Shown: positions 7,881-15,094, counted from the stretch's first letter. The stretch: 17,158 nt of DNA from Nitrospinaceae bacterium (GCA_029261435.1 JAJDBI010000154.1:1-17158); one strand, 5' to 3'. Program-made: numbers and translations. Notes: generated by a model from the sequence alone, not told the origin.

Positions 7881-9284
7881 TTATTTTTTGGCAGGACCTA
7901 ATTTACCAAGGGTTTTCTTTATGTCGTCATTTCGTGAAATATTGACATTCGCTTTTCGGCGCAGATCAGCAAGCGCCTCCTTGATTGCCGCCTGATCTTT
8001 CAAGAAACCGGCTTGAGCTTTTTGCAAAGCCTTCTGTTCCTTTTGTATTTCGCTCAATGTCGTAGCAACAGGATCCAGCTTAGCCTGTTCCTTAACAATG
8101 GTCTTGAGGATCTCAATCAGACGAGAGAGCTTTTCATTTGCCAAGTCTACCTTGGTCGAGCGGGTATCTTCTTTCTGCGCTGAATCTTTTAACTGCCCAG
8201 TCACCGAACTTTCCAGTTCTGTGGAGTGGACAGCAAGTTTTGAGGAAAGGTCTATAAGTTTATTGAATTTTTCATCGGCTAATTTATTGAACTCGCCAGC
8301 CTGCTCCAGATCGGCTTTGAGAACACCGAGTGCTTCACTGGATGCCGTATTCTGAGCTTGCAAAGCTTTCAAGCTCTCTGCCAACTTATTAGTTTTTTCA
8401 TCCGCAACGATCAGGTTTTTATTTGTGACAACCATTGCCTTTTGGACTTCGGCAATCACTGAGTGGCTGTCTGCCATATTTTGATTTGTCCCCACCAGGC
8501 TTTCCTGAATGACCCCCATATCTTTTTTGATGGCATCCAGAAGGGATTTAGTATCCAGCCCCTGTTTAAGGCTCTCCTGAAGAATTTCAATCAACTTCTG
8601 GTTCAACTGTTGGTTTTTTGCGGAAAAAGCTTCCAGACTTTTTTGAGTGTCCTTGCTGGCTTGTGCCAATTGATCCTTGATAATCTTCCTGTTGGTCTGA
8701 TTTTCCTCAGCCATAGCGGGAATAACATCTGTGCGAAAAAGGGCAATGGTATCATCGAAACCTTTTTTAGTCGTAGCACTCTGTGCTTCTAACTGCTGAA
8801 CTACTTGACCCAATGTATTATTATTAACTGCAGCAAACTCCTGAAAGTTTGTTTTGCTGGCTTGCTCGAATTTTTCCATATCCTGCGCAAGCCCTTCCCT
8901 GAACAGCTCCAGGTTTTTGTTTTGCTGATGGATTTTATTCAATACTTGGTTCTTAACTTCCGCCGCCAAATCATCCAGTTTTGCATTGGTTTTATTAAGG
9001 CCGCTCAAGGTTTCGGATTTATTCAATTCGACTACCCCTTGAAGTTGCGGAACCGTATGCTTCACCTCTTCTATTTCACGCAACAAGTTTTCTAAATGGT
9101 TTTTCACGCTATCCATTTCCTCGGTCTCCAAAGTCACTAGTCTGTGGTTGATCTTTTTCAACTCAAGAAAAACTTTTTTCCAGTTTTCTTCATCTGACCC
9201 GAAAAGCTGGGCAAATACAGTAGTAGGAGATAGAAGTATCAACAGTAATATAAAAGAAAGTCTGCCGGTGAATTTCGCCCTCAT
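7881..9284 (-). CDS. Secreted long coiled-coil protein of unknown function, next to pal
   Basis: I do not recognise the family. The 467-residue protein begins with a clear Sec signal peptide (basic n-region, hydrophobic FILLLILLS core, VFA-Q cleavage near residue 25). The rest is almost entirely heptad-rich, Gln/Lys/Glu/Asn-rich sequence with almost no Pro or Cys, so a periplasmic coiled coil or rod is expected. No other transmembrane segment is visible. A motif recurs at 294-308, 336-350 and 382-396 (ADEKTNKLAESLKAL and relatives). The N-terminal pattern (EENWKKVFLELKKINHRL) looks like a helical start after the signal. It sits where CpoB/YbgF often sits after pal, but has no TPR-like C-terminus. 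It lies beyond the pal terminator with a candidate promoter of its own. Start ATG 9284 has AAAGAG seven bases upstream. Function unknown. Confidence 0.75.
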   Translation of the reverse strand: MRAKFTGRLSFILLLILLSPTTVFAQLFGSDEENWKKVFLELKKINHRLVTLETEEMDSVKNHLENLLREIEEVKHTVPQLQGVVELNKSETLSGLNKTNAKLDDLAAEVKNQVLNKIHQQNKNLELFREGLAQDMEKFEQASKTNFQEFAAVNNNTLGQVVQQLEAQSATTKKGFDDTIALFRTDVIPAMAEENQTNRKIIKDQLAQASKDTQKSLEAFSAKNQQLNQKLIEILQESLKQGLDTKSLLDAIKKDMGVIQESLVGTNQNMADSHSVIAEVQKAMVVTNKNLIVADEKTNKLAESLKALQAQNTASSEALGVLKADLEQAGEFNKLADEKFNKLIDLSSKLAVHSTELESSVTGQLKDSAQKEDTRSTKVDLANEKLSRLIEILKTIVKEQAKLDPVATTLSEIQKEQKALQKAQAGFLKDQAAIKEALADLRRKANVNISRNDDIKKTLGKLGPAKK

Positions 9285-9312
9285 GGATGCGCTCTTTCGT
9301 TAAAAATCTGTG

Positions 9313-9340
9313 GTTATCGATTGATGAATTCTTTTATCAA
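9313..9340 (-). promoter_or_regulatory. Candidate promoter for the coiled-coil gene
   Basis: On the minus strand TTGATA (9335-9340) and GATAAC (9313-9318) are spaced by 16 bases. The -35 directly abuts the T tract of the upstream pal terminator. This would start transcription about 20-25 bases before the ATG at 9284. It fits the need for a new promoter after a strong terminator, but the -10 matches only four of six positions. Confidence 0.4.
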
Positions 9341-9378
9341 TAAAAAAAGCCGCGCCGGGGACGAATCCCCGACGCGGC
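9341..9378 (-). terminator. Rho-independent terminator after pal (UUCG tetraloop)
   Basis: The arms at 9349-9361 and 9366-9378 form a 13-bp GC-rich stem closed by a four-base loop. In the minus-strand transcript the loop reads UUCG and every position pairs, with one G-U wobble. In the plus-strand transcript that wobble would be a C-A mismatch. Seven U follow the hairpin on the minus strand (9342-9348). It lies 46 bases beyond the pal stop codon and ends the tolQRAB-pal transcript. Confidence 0.9.
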
Positions 9379-9424
9379 CTCATTATATACGATTCTATCC
9401 TGAACCGTTAGAAACAGGAAATGG

Positions 9425-10210
9425 TTATTTTGAAACCATAAAATGTGCCCGTCGATTCTGGTACCAGCAAGTTTCGCCGCTGCTAAAGCAGAAAGGCTTC
9501 TCCTCGCCATAGCTTATTACATGCACATTGCTGGAGTCCACACCCTGAGATACCAAGTATTTTTTGGTGGAGTGTGCACGACGCTCACCCAACGCAATAT
9601 TGTAATTATTGGTGCCTCTCTCGTCACAATGACCCTGAATTTCTACATGCAGGCCTGGGTTGCTTTTGAGAAAATCGGCATTCTCTTTGAGAATCGCTCT
9701 TGAGTTTCCGTCCAGATCATATTGATCAAATTTGAAATGAATGTCTTTCAAATTGGTCGATGCCTGAAACGACTGCAACCGAGACTCTTGAATGCCTGAA
9801 TCTGAAGAACCCGAGTTTCCGTCAAATGGATTAGCGCTGAAAGAACCGCTTGAACCATTTCCAATGTTTGCCTGGTCTGAAGAACCCATGTCTCCGTTAC
9901 CCGAGCCACCCATTCCTCCAGGACCAGATCCGCCCAAACCTTCTGATGAACCAGACCCCGTGGAACTGCCAAATGAAGACCCTCCTGAACCATTTTCCAA
10001 AATAGGTTCTTCGCTAAAGAAACCAGAATCTCCCGGTCCACCTGAGCCACCAAAGTCACTCTCTGATGACGAGGAAGCCGTAAACTCTGTTTCGTCACTT
10101 GCACTTCCAGAGGTTTCGATCTCTGGCGGCATAAGCTTTTTCGAGCAAGCCGTTGTTAATAACACACAAAATACTGCGGTGATGATTGTCTTCCAATTCA
10201 TTGTTCTCAT
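9425..10210 (-). CDS. pal: Peptidoglycan-associated lipoprotein Pal, with long Gly/Ser linker
   Basis: Pal is the outer-membrane lipoprotein that binds meso-diaminopimelate in peptidoglycan and docks TolB and TolA. The frame is open further upstream, but the ATG at 10210 is preferred: GAGGA stands six bases upstream and the following residues form a lipoprotein signal (basic start, hydrophobic core, LTTAC lipobox with C22). This gives 261 residues. Residues 150-261 are the OmpA-like domain, with IHFKFDQYDLD, GHCDERGTNNYN and ALGERRA carrying the family's peptidoglycan-binding Asp and Arg. The tail has two cysteines (C241, C248) and NRRAHF. Between lipobox and domain lies an about 90-residue Gly/Ser-rich stretch (about 49-140), much longer than in E. 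coli Pal. It follows tolB after a 324-base spacer and is closed by a strong terminator. Confidence 0.94.
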   Translation of the reverse strand: MRTMNWKTIITAVFCVLLTTACSKKLMPPEIETSGSASDETEFTASSSSESDFGGSGGPGDSGFFSEEPILENGSGGSSFGSSTGSGSSEGLGGSGPGGMGGSGNGDMGSSDQANIGNGSSGSFSANPFDGNSGSSDSGIQESRLQSFQASTNLKDIHFKFDQYDLDGNSRAILKENADFLKSNPGLHVEIQGHCDERGTNNYNIALGERRAHSTKKYLVSQGVDSSNVHVISYGEEKPFCFSSGETCWYQNRRAHFMVSK

Positions 10211-10534
10211 AATAGTCCTCGCCTGAAAAATTTTCCCCAAAATTATTAAACCAAATAGTGCTTTCTGCAAACTAATAGTGCCTTCTAAAGACAAAGTGGA
10301 ACTAAGTTTCAGAATCTATTGTTCTTAAAAATTTATCGTGTAGAAATATCATCCTATAATTATATTAAAATTACAACAAAAATATAGAGACTCCTGTAAT
10401 TTCCTTATAACCTGCGATATTCCAAACGTTTTGTTTTTAAAGATAAAACCACTAAATAGGGGCATATAAAAATGGTAAAGTAATCCCGTTTGGATGACAA
10501 CCCCTAATTTATTATTTTTTACTTTGAGTGTAAA
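10211..10534 (-). promoter_or_regulatory. 324-base AT-rich tolB-pal spacer, probable pal promoter region
   Basis: No gene is visible. On the minus strand TTGTCA (10495-10500) and TACCAT (10472-10477) are 17 bases apart and form a plausible sigma-70 promoter for pal. This pair is bracketed by an inverted repeat, TAAATAGGGG at 10453-10462 and CCCCTAATTTA at 10501-10511 (one-base bulge). Closer to pal, two imperfect copies of AAAC(C/T)AA(A)TAGTGC begin at 10248 and 10269, 21 bases apart. If the promoter is real, the pal leader would be about 250 bases long. A tolB-specific terminator was not found, so read-through from tolB is also possible. Confidence 0.45.
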
Positions 10535-11878
10535 TTAGTTTCTAACATGAGGAGACCATGCGGGACTGTGCCCCTTGCCGGAGAAAGTCAGTTGCCTCGC
10601 CTCGTCCTTCCCCACCTTCTGAATGAACAGGTTGTGTCGATCATTCGTTCTCTTGCGGTATATGATGAACCGGCCATCTGGAGACCAACTGGGCTGCTCA
10701 CAACTCCCAGAGCCCGAAGTCATAAGTTGGCTCTTATGCGTATTTAGATCATAAATTCTGATTTGAAATTTTCGCCCTTCCCTCGATGTATAGGCAATTT
10801 TATCACCATTGGGAGACCAGGCCGGGTTATCGTTATAACCAGAACCGAAAGAGATGCGAGTTACCTTGGACTGATCGCCTTTAACAGAATCCATGATATA
10901 AATTTGCGGGGCTCCGGTTCCTGAGCGGTCGGATGTGAAAGCGATTTTTTTTCCATCCGGAGACCAGGTGGGAGATGTATCGATATTGAAATGTCGAGTT
11001 AAACGTTCCAGTTGGCGATCTCTATTCAAAATATATATTTCGGAGTTCTGGTCCCTGCTCAACACTAAGGCAATCTTCTGCATATCAGGAGACCAGGCCG
11101 GCGCTGCATTCAGACCGGGAAGACGATGGAGAGTCTGTCTTTGTTGCCCGGACGTATCGATCATGATCAAATCAGGATTATGCGCTGCGTACGAAGTATA
11201 AATAATCCACTTAGCATCTGGAGACCAGGCCGGGCTGAGATTCACCGTATTGTCACTGGTCACCCGCCTCAGGTTGTGTCCATCAAAGTCTATCAGGTAG
11301 ATCTCCTTATCTGAGTTCTCCTGTTTTAGAAAAGCAATCTGGGTTTGAGCAATCCCACGCTTTCCCGTCAACTGCATGACCACTTCATCGGCAAAACGAT
11401 GAATGGTTTTTCGCAGTAAGTCTCGCGAAGATTTATAGCGCTTGCCGAGAAGAAACCGCTTGTTCACAGCATCATATAGTCGAAAAGTCAAAACCTGGCC
11501 CTTCCCGTTTGCCACCACACTGTATTCCGTTTTAATAAGCCACTGAGCTCCCACTTGACGCCAGCTTCGGTAGTCCACTGTAGAGCTTGAACGTTCCATT
11601 TTTTCCAGTTCCTCAAACACCGGCTCTTGAAGAGGAGAAAACCATTCAGAAAGCATCAAATCCTTTTTCAGAATCTTTTTTGCTTCCTTGGCAATACCCA
11701 TGACATCCACACCTTTCACAACAAAGTCCGCAATCGCCAAGGTAACTTTTTTCTGTGTTGCAAGTTCCAGATCAATACGAACCTGAGGATCCGCCGAACC
11801 AGCACGGGCCTGAAACAACACGAAAACCATTAAAACAATAGGTAAATAGAAACTGGATTTACTTGTCTTTGGGAACAT
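10535..11878 (-). CDS. tolB: Tol-Pal system periplasmic beta-propeller protein TolB
   Basis: TolB is the periplasmic linker of the Tol-Pal machine and interacts with Pal, TolA and peptidoglycan-bound partners. The 447-residue precursor begins with a signal peptide (basic MFPKTSK, then a hydrophobic core, cleavage around residues 25-29). The N-terminal alpha/beta domain (about 32-170) includes the VRIDLELATQKKVTLAIADF strand-helix start. The propeller domain has six repeats of the xPxWSPDGxxIxxxS type (for example SPAWSPDAKWIIYTS and SPTWSPDGKKIAFTS), typical for TolB. The ATG at 11878 overlaps the tolA 3' end by 20 bases and has no visible Shine-Dalgarno, which suggests translational coupling. 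It is the fourth gene of the tolQRAB-pal series. Confidence 0.96.
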   Translation of the reverse strand: MFPKTSKSSFYLPIVLMVFVLFQARAGSADPQVRIDLELATQKKVTLAIADFVVKGVDVMGIAKEAKKILKKDLMLSEWFSPLQEPVFEELEKMERSSSTVDYRSWRQVGAQWLIKTEYSVVANGKGQVLTFRLYDAVNKRFLLGKRYKSSRDLLRKTIHRFADEVVMQLTGKRGIAQTQIAFLKQENSDKEIYLIDFDGHNLRRVTSDNTVNLSPAWSPDAKWIIYTSYAAHNPDLIMIDTSGQQRQTLHRLPGLNAAPAWSPDMQKIALVLSRDQNSEIYILNRDRQLERLTRHFNIDTSPTWSPDGKKIAFTSDRSGTGAPQIYIMDSVKGDQSKVTRISFGSGYNDNPAWSPNGDKIAYTSREGRKFQIRIYDLNTHKSQLMTSGSGSCEQPSWSPDGRFIIYRKRTNDRHNLFIQKVGKDEARQLTFSGKGHSPAWSPHVRN

Positions 11879-13133
11879 ATTTAAAATATATATTTATATG
11901 AAGGTTAGACATCTTTAACTCCTGGGGGAATTCAGGGAAGGGAACTGAATCCAGTACCGCCCTGACGGCCAATGTATCCAAGGCCTCCACTCCTGAGCTT
12001 TTTTTGACAAAAGGCTTATCAACATTTCCACGAGGAAAAATAAAAAATGACACCACCGTTTCCTGATTATGTTCTTCGGCTAAAGGTTCCCGCCAGTTTT
12101 TATAAATTTTCTCCTGAATCAAGCCCACATACAACGATTGCATATCTGCGCCGGGAACACCCTCTTTTTTCGTGAGCACATAAGAGTCCCCTGTCCCCGA
12201 TTCTGATGGGGTATGGGTAGTCTTTGCCAAGGTACGCAGTTTGCTTTGAAAGCTGGTAGAGTCCAGCTTGGCACTGGAGACTTCTACTTTCACCGGTTCT
12301 GAATCCACCGATAACGAACCAAACTTTTCTACAATAGAATCGAAGGATTCACTGCTCTTCTGCATACTCTTCTGAGGTTTTACCGCTGCCACATGAGGAA
12401 CAGGTGTAGCATCCAACCTGGCCAACTGTTGCAATTCCTTCAACAAATCCACTTCAGGAGTTTGAGGATTCTCAGTCACCGTTTTTTCGGGTTCCGGTTT
12501 TTGCTGTTTCTCAACAGAAACCTCTTTTGGCGGTGTTTCGAGAAGACTTTCTTCCATTTTAAGTTCTTCAAAGTTCTTCAGAATTTCTTCCTGCAGGGGA
12601 ACAGGAGCAACAGCCTTTACCTTATCTATCCTTTTATTTTTCAAAGCCTCCAGTTCCCGAAAAGTCTCTTCGGTAACGGTTTTCTTCTTAATCGGCTTAC
12701 TCGCAAGGGGTTTCTGTTTCGGCCTTTCTAACCGCGCCAACTGGTCCAATTCTTCCACCATTTTCTTCTTCGGAGGAACAACCATTTTTGCTTCCAGCTT
12801 ATTCAGCTCTGCCAGGATTCCTTTGGACTTGGGAACCTCTTTCACCGCAGCAGGCTTGGAAACCCTGGTTTTCTTTAAAGCCGGAACCTTTTGACTCAAC
12901 TTCTTAGCCTTGGGTTTTTCAACTTTTACAGGGGGTTTTGAACGTTTTGGTGCAGCCGACTTAGACCCCATCGGCTCACTGACCAGATTCACCATAAATG
13001 CAGGGACTACTGCCTTATCAGGAAGACTGGGCTTGGGAAGAAACAAAACAGCTGTTAAAAGCAGAAGATGCCCAAAAACAGAAAACACCAGCATCTGGTT
13101 AAAATCGATAGATGGGGAAAGCTGGACTCTCAT
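11859..13133 (-). CDS. tolA: TolA/TonB-type energy transducer of the Tol-Pal system
   Basis: TolA spans the periplasm and transmits proton-motive force from TolQR to the outer membrane. The 424-residue protein has one N-terminal transmembrane helix (about 13-33) with a histidine at position 22, like the functionally important His22 of E. coli TolA. Residues 34-330 form a Lys/Glu/Pro-rich spacer. The C-terminal domain (335-421) is TonB_C-like: IQEKIYKNWREP, then VSFFIFPRGNVDKPFVKKSSG and ALDTLAVRAVLDSVPFPEFP. In the spacer a short amphipathic motif of the form hxELxxLxxL recurs (at about 106, 125, 157, 184, 230 and 294). The start overlaps the tolR stop (ATGA) and the end overlaps tolB by 20 bases. 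The operon position makes TolA the likely role rather than a siderophore TonB. Confidence 0.88.
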   Translation of the reverse strand: MRVQLSPSIDFNQMLVFSVFGHLLLLTAVLFLPKPSLPDKAVVPAFMVNLVSEPMGSKSAAPKRSKPPVKVEKPKAKKLSQKVPALKKTRVSKPAAVKEVPKSKGILAELNKLEAKMVVPPKKKMVEELDQLARLERPKQKPLASKPIKKKTVTEETFRELEALKNKRIDKVKAVAPVPLQEEILKNFEELKMEESLLETPPKEVSVEKQQKPEPEKTVTENPQTPEVDLLKELQQLARLDATPVPHVAAVKPQKSMQKSSESFDSIVEKFGSLSVDSEPVKVEVSSAKLDSTSFQSKLRTLAKTTHTPSESGTGDSYVLTKKEGVPGADMQSLYVGLIQEKIYKNWREPLAEEHNQETVVSFFIFPRGNVDKPFVKKSSGVEALDTLAVRAVLDSVPFPEFPQELKMSNLHINIYFKYVPKDK

Positions 13134-13531
13134 GGCTGTGAAGGTTCTGTCACCATCCCAATATTTTGTACTCCGGCCTGTTTTACGGTCGATAAGACGT
13201 GCATGACAAAACCATAATCCAGCGTTTTGTCTGCCCGGAGATAGACTCCGCCATCTTTACTGGCCTCAATATACTGCTCTACCTTACGGGTCAATCCCAT
13301 CAGGTTTGTCAGTTCCTCCTGCTTCCAGAAAATTTTTTTACTACTCTTCAAAGTAATGGTAGGAATTTCTTTAATGCTGATCGGAGCGATTGATTCTTTA
13401 GGAAGCTGGACTTCCATACCATGTTGCATGAGTGGTGCTGTTATCATGAAAATAACCAGCAATACCAGCATGACATCCACAAAGGGAGTCACGTTAATCT
13501 CCGCCAGAAATGGTCTTCGTTGCTTTAACAT
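13130..13531 (-). CDS. tolR: Tol-Pal system protein TolR (ExbD family)
   Basis: TolR is the inner-membrane partner of TolQ that, with it, forms the proton channel energising TolA. The 133-residue protein has the ExbD pattern: a short cytoplasmic N-terminus with INVTPFVDVMLVLLVIFMI, in which D19 within the single membrane helix matches the proton-carrying Asp. A periplasmic domain follows, ending with VYLRADKTLDYGFVMHVLSTVKQAG, characteristic of ExbD/TolR. Length is standard. It follows tolQ by 33 bases and its stop codon overlaps the tolA start (ATGA). The ribosome-binding site is weak. Confidence 0.94.
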   Translation of the reverse strand: MLKQRRPFLAEINVTPFVDVMLVLLVIFMITAPLMQHGMEVQLPKESIAPISIKEIPTITLKSSKKIFWKQEELTNLMGLTRKVEQYIEASKDGGVYLRADKTLDYGFVMHVLSTVKQAGVQNIGMVTEPSQP

Positions 13532-13564
13532 AAACGTTTTTTTCAGGACTGAGGAAAGTACCGG

Positions 13565-14326
13565 TCACGAAAGATCGAATGATTTTTCTTCCACCGGCTC
13601 TCGCACGAAATTTTTTTCCGCCATATAAGCAAAATCCAGCGAAAAATCATCCATGACAGATGTAAAGAGATAGATTTTATTATTGAAGTAATTGAAAAAG
13701 ATAACCGCCGGAATTGCCGCCACCAGCCCCGCAGCAGTCGCGATGAGCGCCTCCGCGATCCCGGGGGCCACACCTCCTATGCTGGCAGTACCCTGCAACC
13801 CAATGGACCTGAAAGAATGCATGATTCCCCAAACCGTCCCAAACAATCCAATAAAAGGTGTCGTACTGCCTGTTGTCGCGAGAAAGTCCAACCGGTGTGA
13901 CAGTCGCCCCACTTCCAGGTTGATGGCCTTATTGAGAGCAAGACTGATGCCCTTCAAGTCTCTGGGGGTCACCATCTCCCCTCCAGCCGCTGGGGGCTCA
14001 CCACGTTTTTTACGCTCTTCTTTGGCCATCTCCTGAAAAACATAAAGTTCTCGATAACCAGTCAGAAACACCCGCGCTAATGGGCTGACTCGTAACTCTT
14101 TCGCAAAGTTATAAATGTGGGTCAGGTTTTCTGTCTTCGAAAAAGTCTCCAGAAATCGACCATCTTCACTTTTCGCCTTGCGATAGGTGCTGAACTTGCT
14201 ACAAATAATTGCCCAGGACACAATGGAAAATATCAGGAGCAACAATAAAACTCCCTTCGCCATGGGACTCGACTGCATGACCAACTCAACAAAACTTAAT
14301 GGATTGTCAGATATTACATTTTGCAC
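13565..14326 (-). CDS. tolQ: Tol-Pal system protein TolQ (MotA/ExbB family proton channel)
   Basis: TolQ is the three-helix inner-membrane subunit that forms the proton-driven motor with TolR. Membrane segments are visible near the N-terminus (VLLLLLIFSIVSWAIICSKF) and in the conserved MotA/ExbB region, with GLFGTVWGIMHSFRSIG followed by the IAEALIATAAGLVAAIPAVIFFNYF helix. I place the start at GTG 14326 rather than at the upstream TTG 14359: GAAGAGG stands six bases before the GTG, and the resulting 253 residues begin much closer to the membrane helix, as in other TolQ proteins. It is the first gene of the tol cluster. The region upstream contains a possible promoter, and efp ends 195 bases upstream on the same strand. 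Confidence 0.94.
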   Translation of the reverse strand: MQNVISDNPLSFVELVMQSSPMAKGVLLLLLIFSIVSWAIICSKFSTYRKAKSEDGRFLETFSKTENLTHIYNFAKELRVSPLARVFLTGYRELYVFQEMAKEERKKRGEPPAAGGEMVTPRDLKGISLALNKAINLEVGRLSHRLDFLATTGSTTPFIGLFGTVWGIMHSFRSIGLQGTASIGGVAPGIAEALIATAAGLVAAIPAVIFFNYFNNKIYLFTSVMDDFSLDFAYMAEKNFVREPVEEKSFDLS

Positions 14327-14413
14327 ACGGAACCTCTTCGTGGATAAAGTGAGGCCCAAAGGCAGGACGCCAGAAGGTATAAGTTTATTTTCTTCTAATT
14401 AAATCAACACTTT

Positions 14414-14442
14414 ACTTTAATTAAAACCCCGGTTTAAGTCAA
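14414..14442 (-). promoter_or_regulatory. Possible promoter for the tol operon
   Basis: On the minus strand TTGACT (14437-14442) is followed after 17 bases by TAAAGT (14414-14419). The -35 is good and the -10 weak (four of six). It lies in the AT-rich 195-base gap between efp and tolQ, giving a leader of about 80 bases. Read-through from efp is an alternative. Confidence 0.35.
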
Positions 14443-14491
14443 ATATTAATGTTGAGGAAAACACAACCAAGGTAAATTCAAACAGGTTGAA

Positions 14492-14511
14492 AGAGAAACG
14501 ATGATTTCTCT
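14492..14511 (-). other. Stem-loop just after efp, possible weak terminator
   Basis: AGAGAAA (14492-14498) and TTTCTCT (14505-14511) form a perfect 7-bp AT-rich stem with a 6-base loop, about ten bases beyond the efp stop codon. On the minus strand it is followed by only short T runs (TT, then TTT). Termination would therefore be weak at best, and it may simply be a 3'-end protective hairpin. Confidence 0.3.
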
Positions 14512-14521
14512 AACTACCAAT

Positions 14522-15094
14522 TCATTTCTTTGCGCGTTCTAAATACTCTCTCGACGAAGTAGAAACACGCACCACTTCACCTATCTGAATAAAATTCGGC
14601 ACCGTCACAACCAGACCGGTTTCAAGTGTCGCTGGTTTTCCAGATCCAGAAGCGGTAGCTCCCTTCAATGGAGGCTCGGTATCAGACACCGTTAGCTCCA
14701 CTGCTTCGGGGAAAGACACACCGATGGGGCTGTCGTCACAAAACTCAATCTTCACCTTGGCATTGGGCAGTAAAAATGCCTTGTCATTGCCGATGACTTT
14801 TTCATCAAGAAAAGTCTGCTCATAAGTTTCGCAGTTCATAAAACATAAACCCGCAGGGTCATCGTATAGATATTCCATTTCTATCTGTTCCATTTCGGCG
14901 CGCTCTACCGATTCATCAGACCGGAACTTCATTTCTGTTTGCGTTCCGTCCTTTAGTTTTCTAAGCTTGGCCTGCATGGATGCCTGTCCTTTTCCGGGTG
15001 TGCGATGTTCGGTCACCATGACACGATATAAATCACCCTTAACCTTGACCACATACCCGGGACGAAGCCCATTACCTTTAACAAAAGCAACCAT
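14522..15094 (-). CDS. efp: Translation elongation factor P
   Basis: EF-P binds between the ribosomal P and E sites and relieves stalling at polyproline stretches. The 190-residue protein has three OB-like domains in the usual order. The domain I loop at the tip reads TPGKGQA with a lysine (K35) at the position that is beta-lysylated in E. coli or aminopentanolylated in Bacillus, rather than the arginine that is rhamnosylated. The C-terminus (PNFIQIGEVVRVSTSSREYLERAK) is characteristic of EF-P domain III. No epmA, epmB, epmC, earP or ymfI gene is in the window. The ATG at 15094 has a GGGG-containing site about ten bases upstream. It diverges from the methyltransferase gene and lies upstream of tolQ. 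Confidence 0.96.
   Translation of the reverse strand: MVAFVKGNGLRPGYVVKVKGDLYRVMVTEHRTPGKGQASMQAKLRKLKDGTQTEMKFRSDESVERAEMEQIEMEYLYDDPAGLCFMNCETYEQTFLDEKVIGNDKAFLLPNAKVKIEFCDDSPIGVSFPEAVELTVSDTEPPLKGATASGSGKPATLETGLVVTVPNFIQIGEVVRVSTSSREYLERAKK

Noticed and set aside
9792..10226. Proline/glutamate-rich plus-strand frame of 144 codons opposite pal
   Set aside because: It is the antisense reading of the Gly/Ser-rich linker of Pal. The composition is dictated by that repeat and the Pal frame has lipobox and OmpA domain.
10262..10287. Sigma-54-like GGCAC...TTGCA upstream of pal
   Set aside because: The spacing between the GG and GC elements is 12 bases instead of the required 10.
10211..10294. 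28-residue N-terminal extension of Pal from a TTG at 10294
   Set aside because: The lipoprotein signal peptide and a good ribosome-binding site place the start at ATG 10210. The extension would put sequence in front of a signal peptide.
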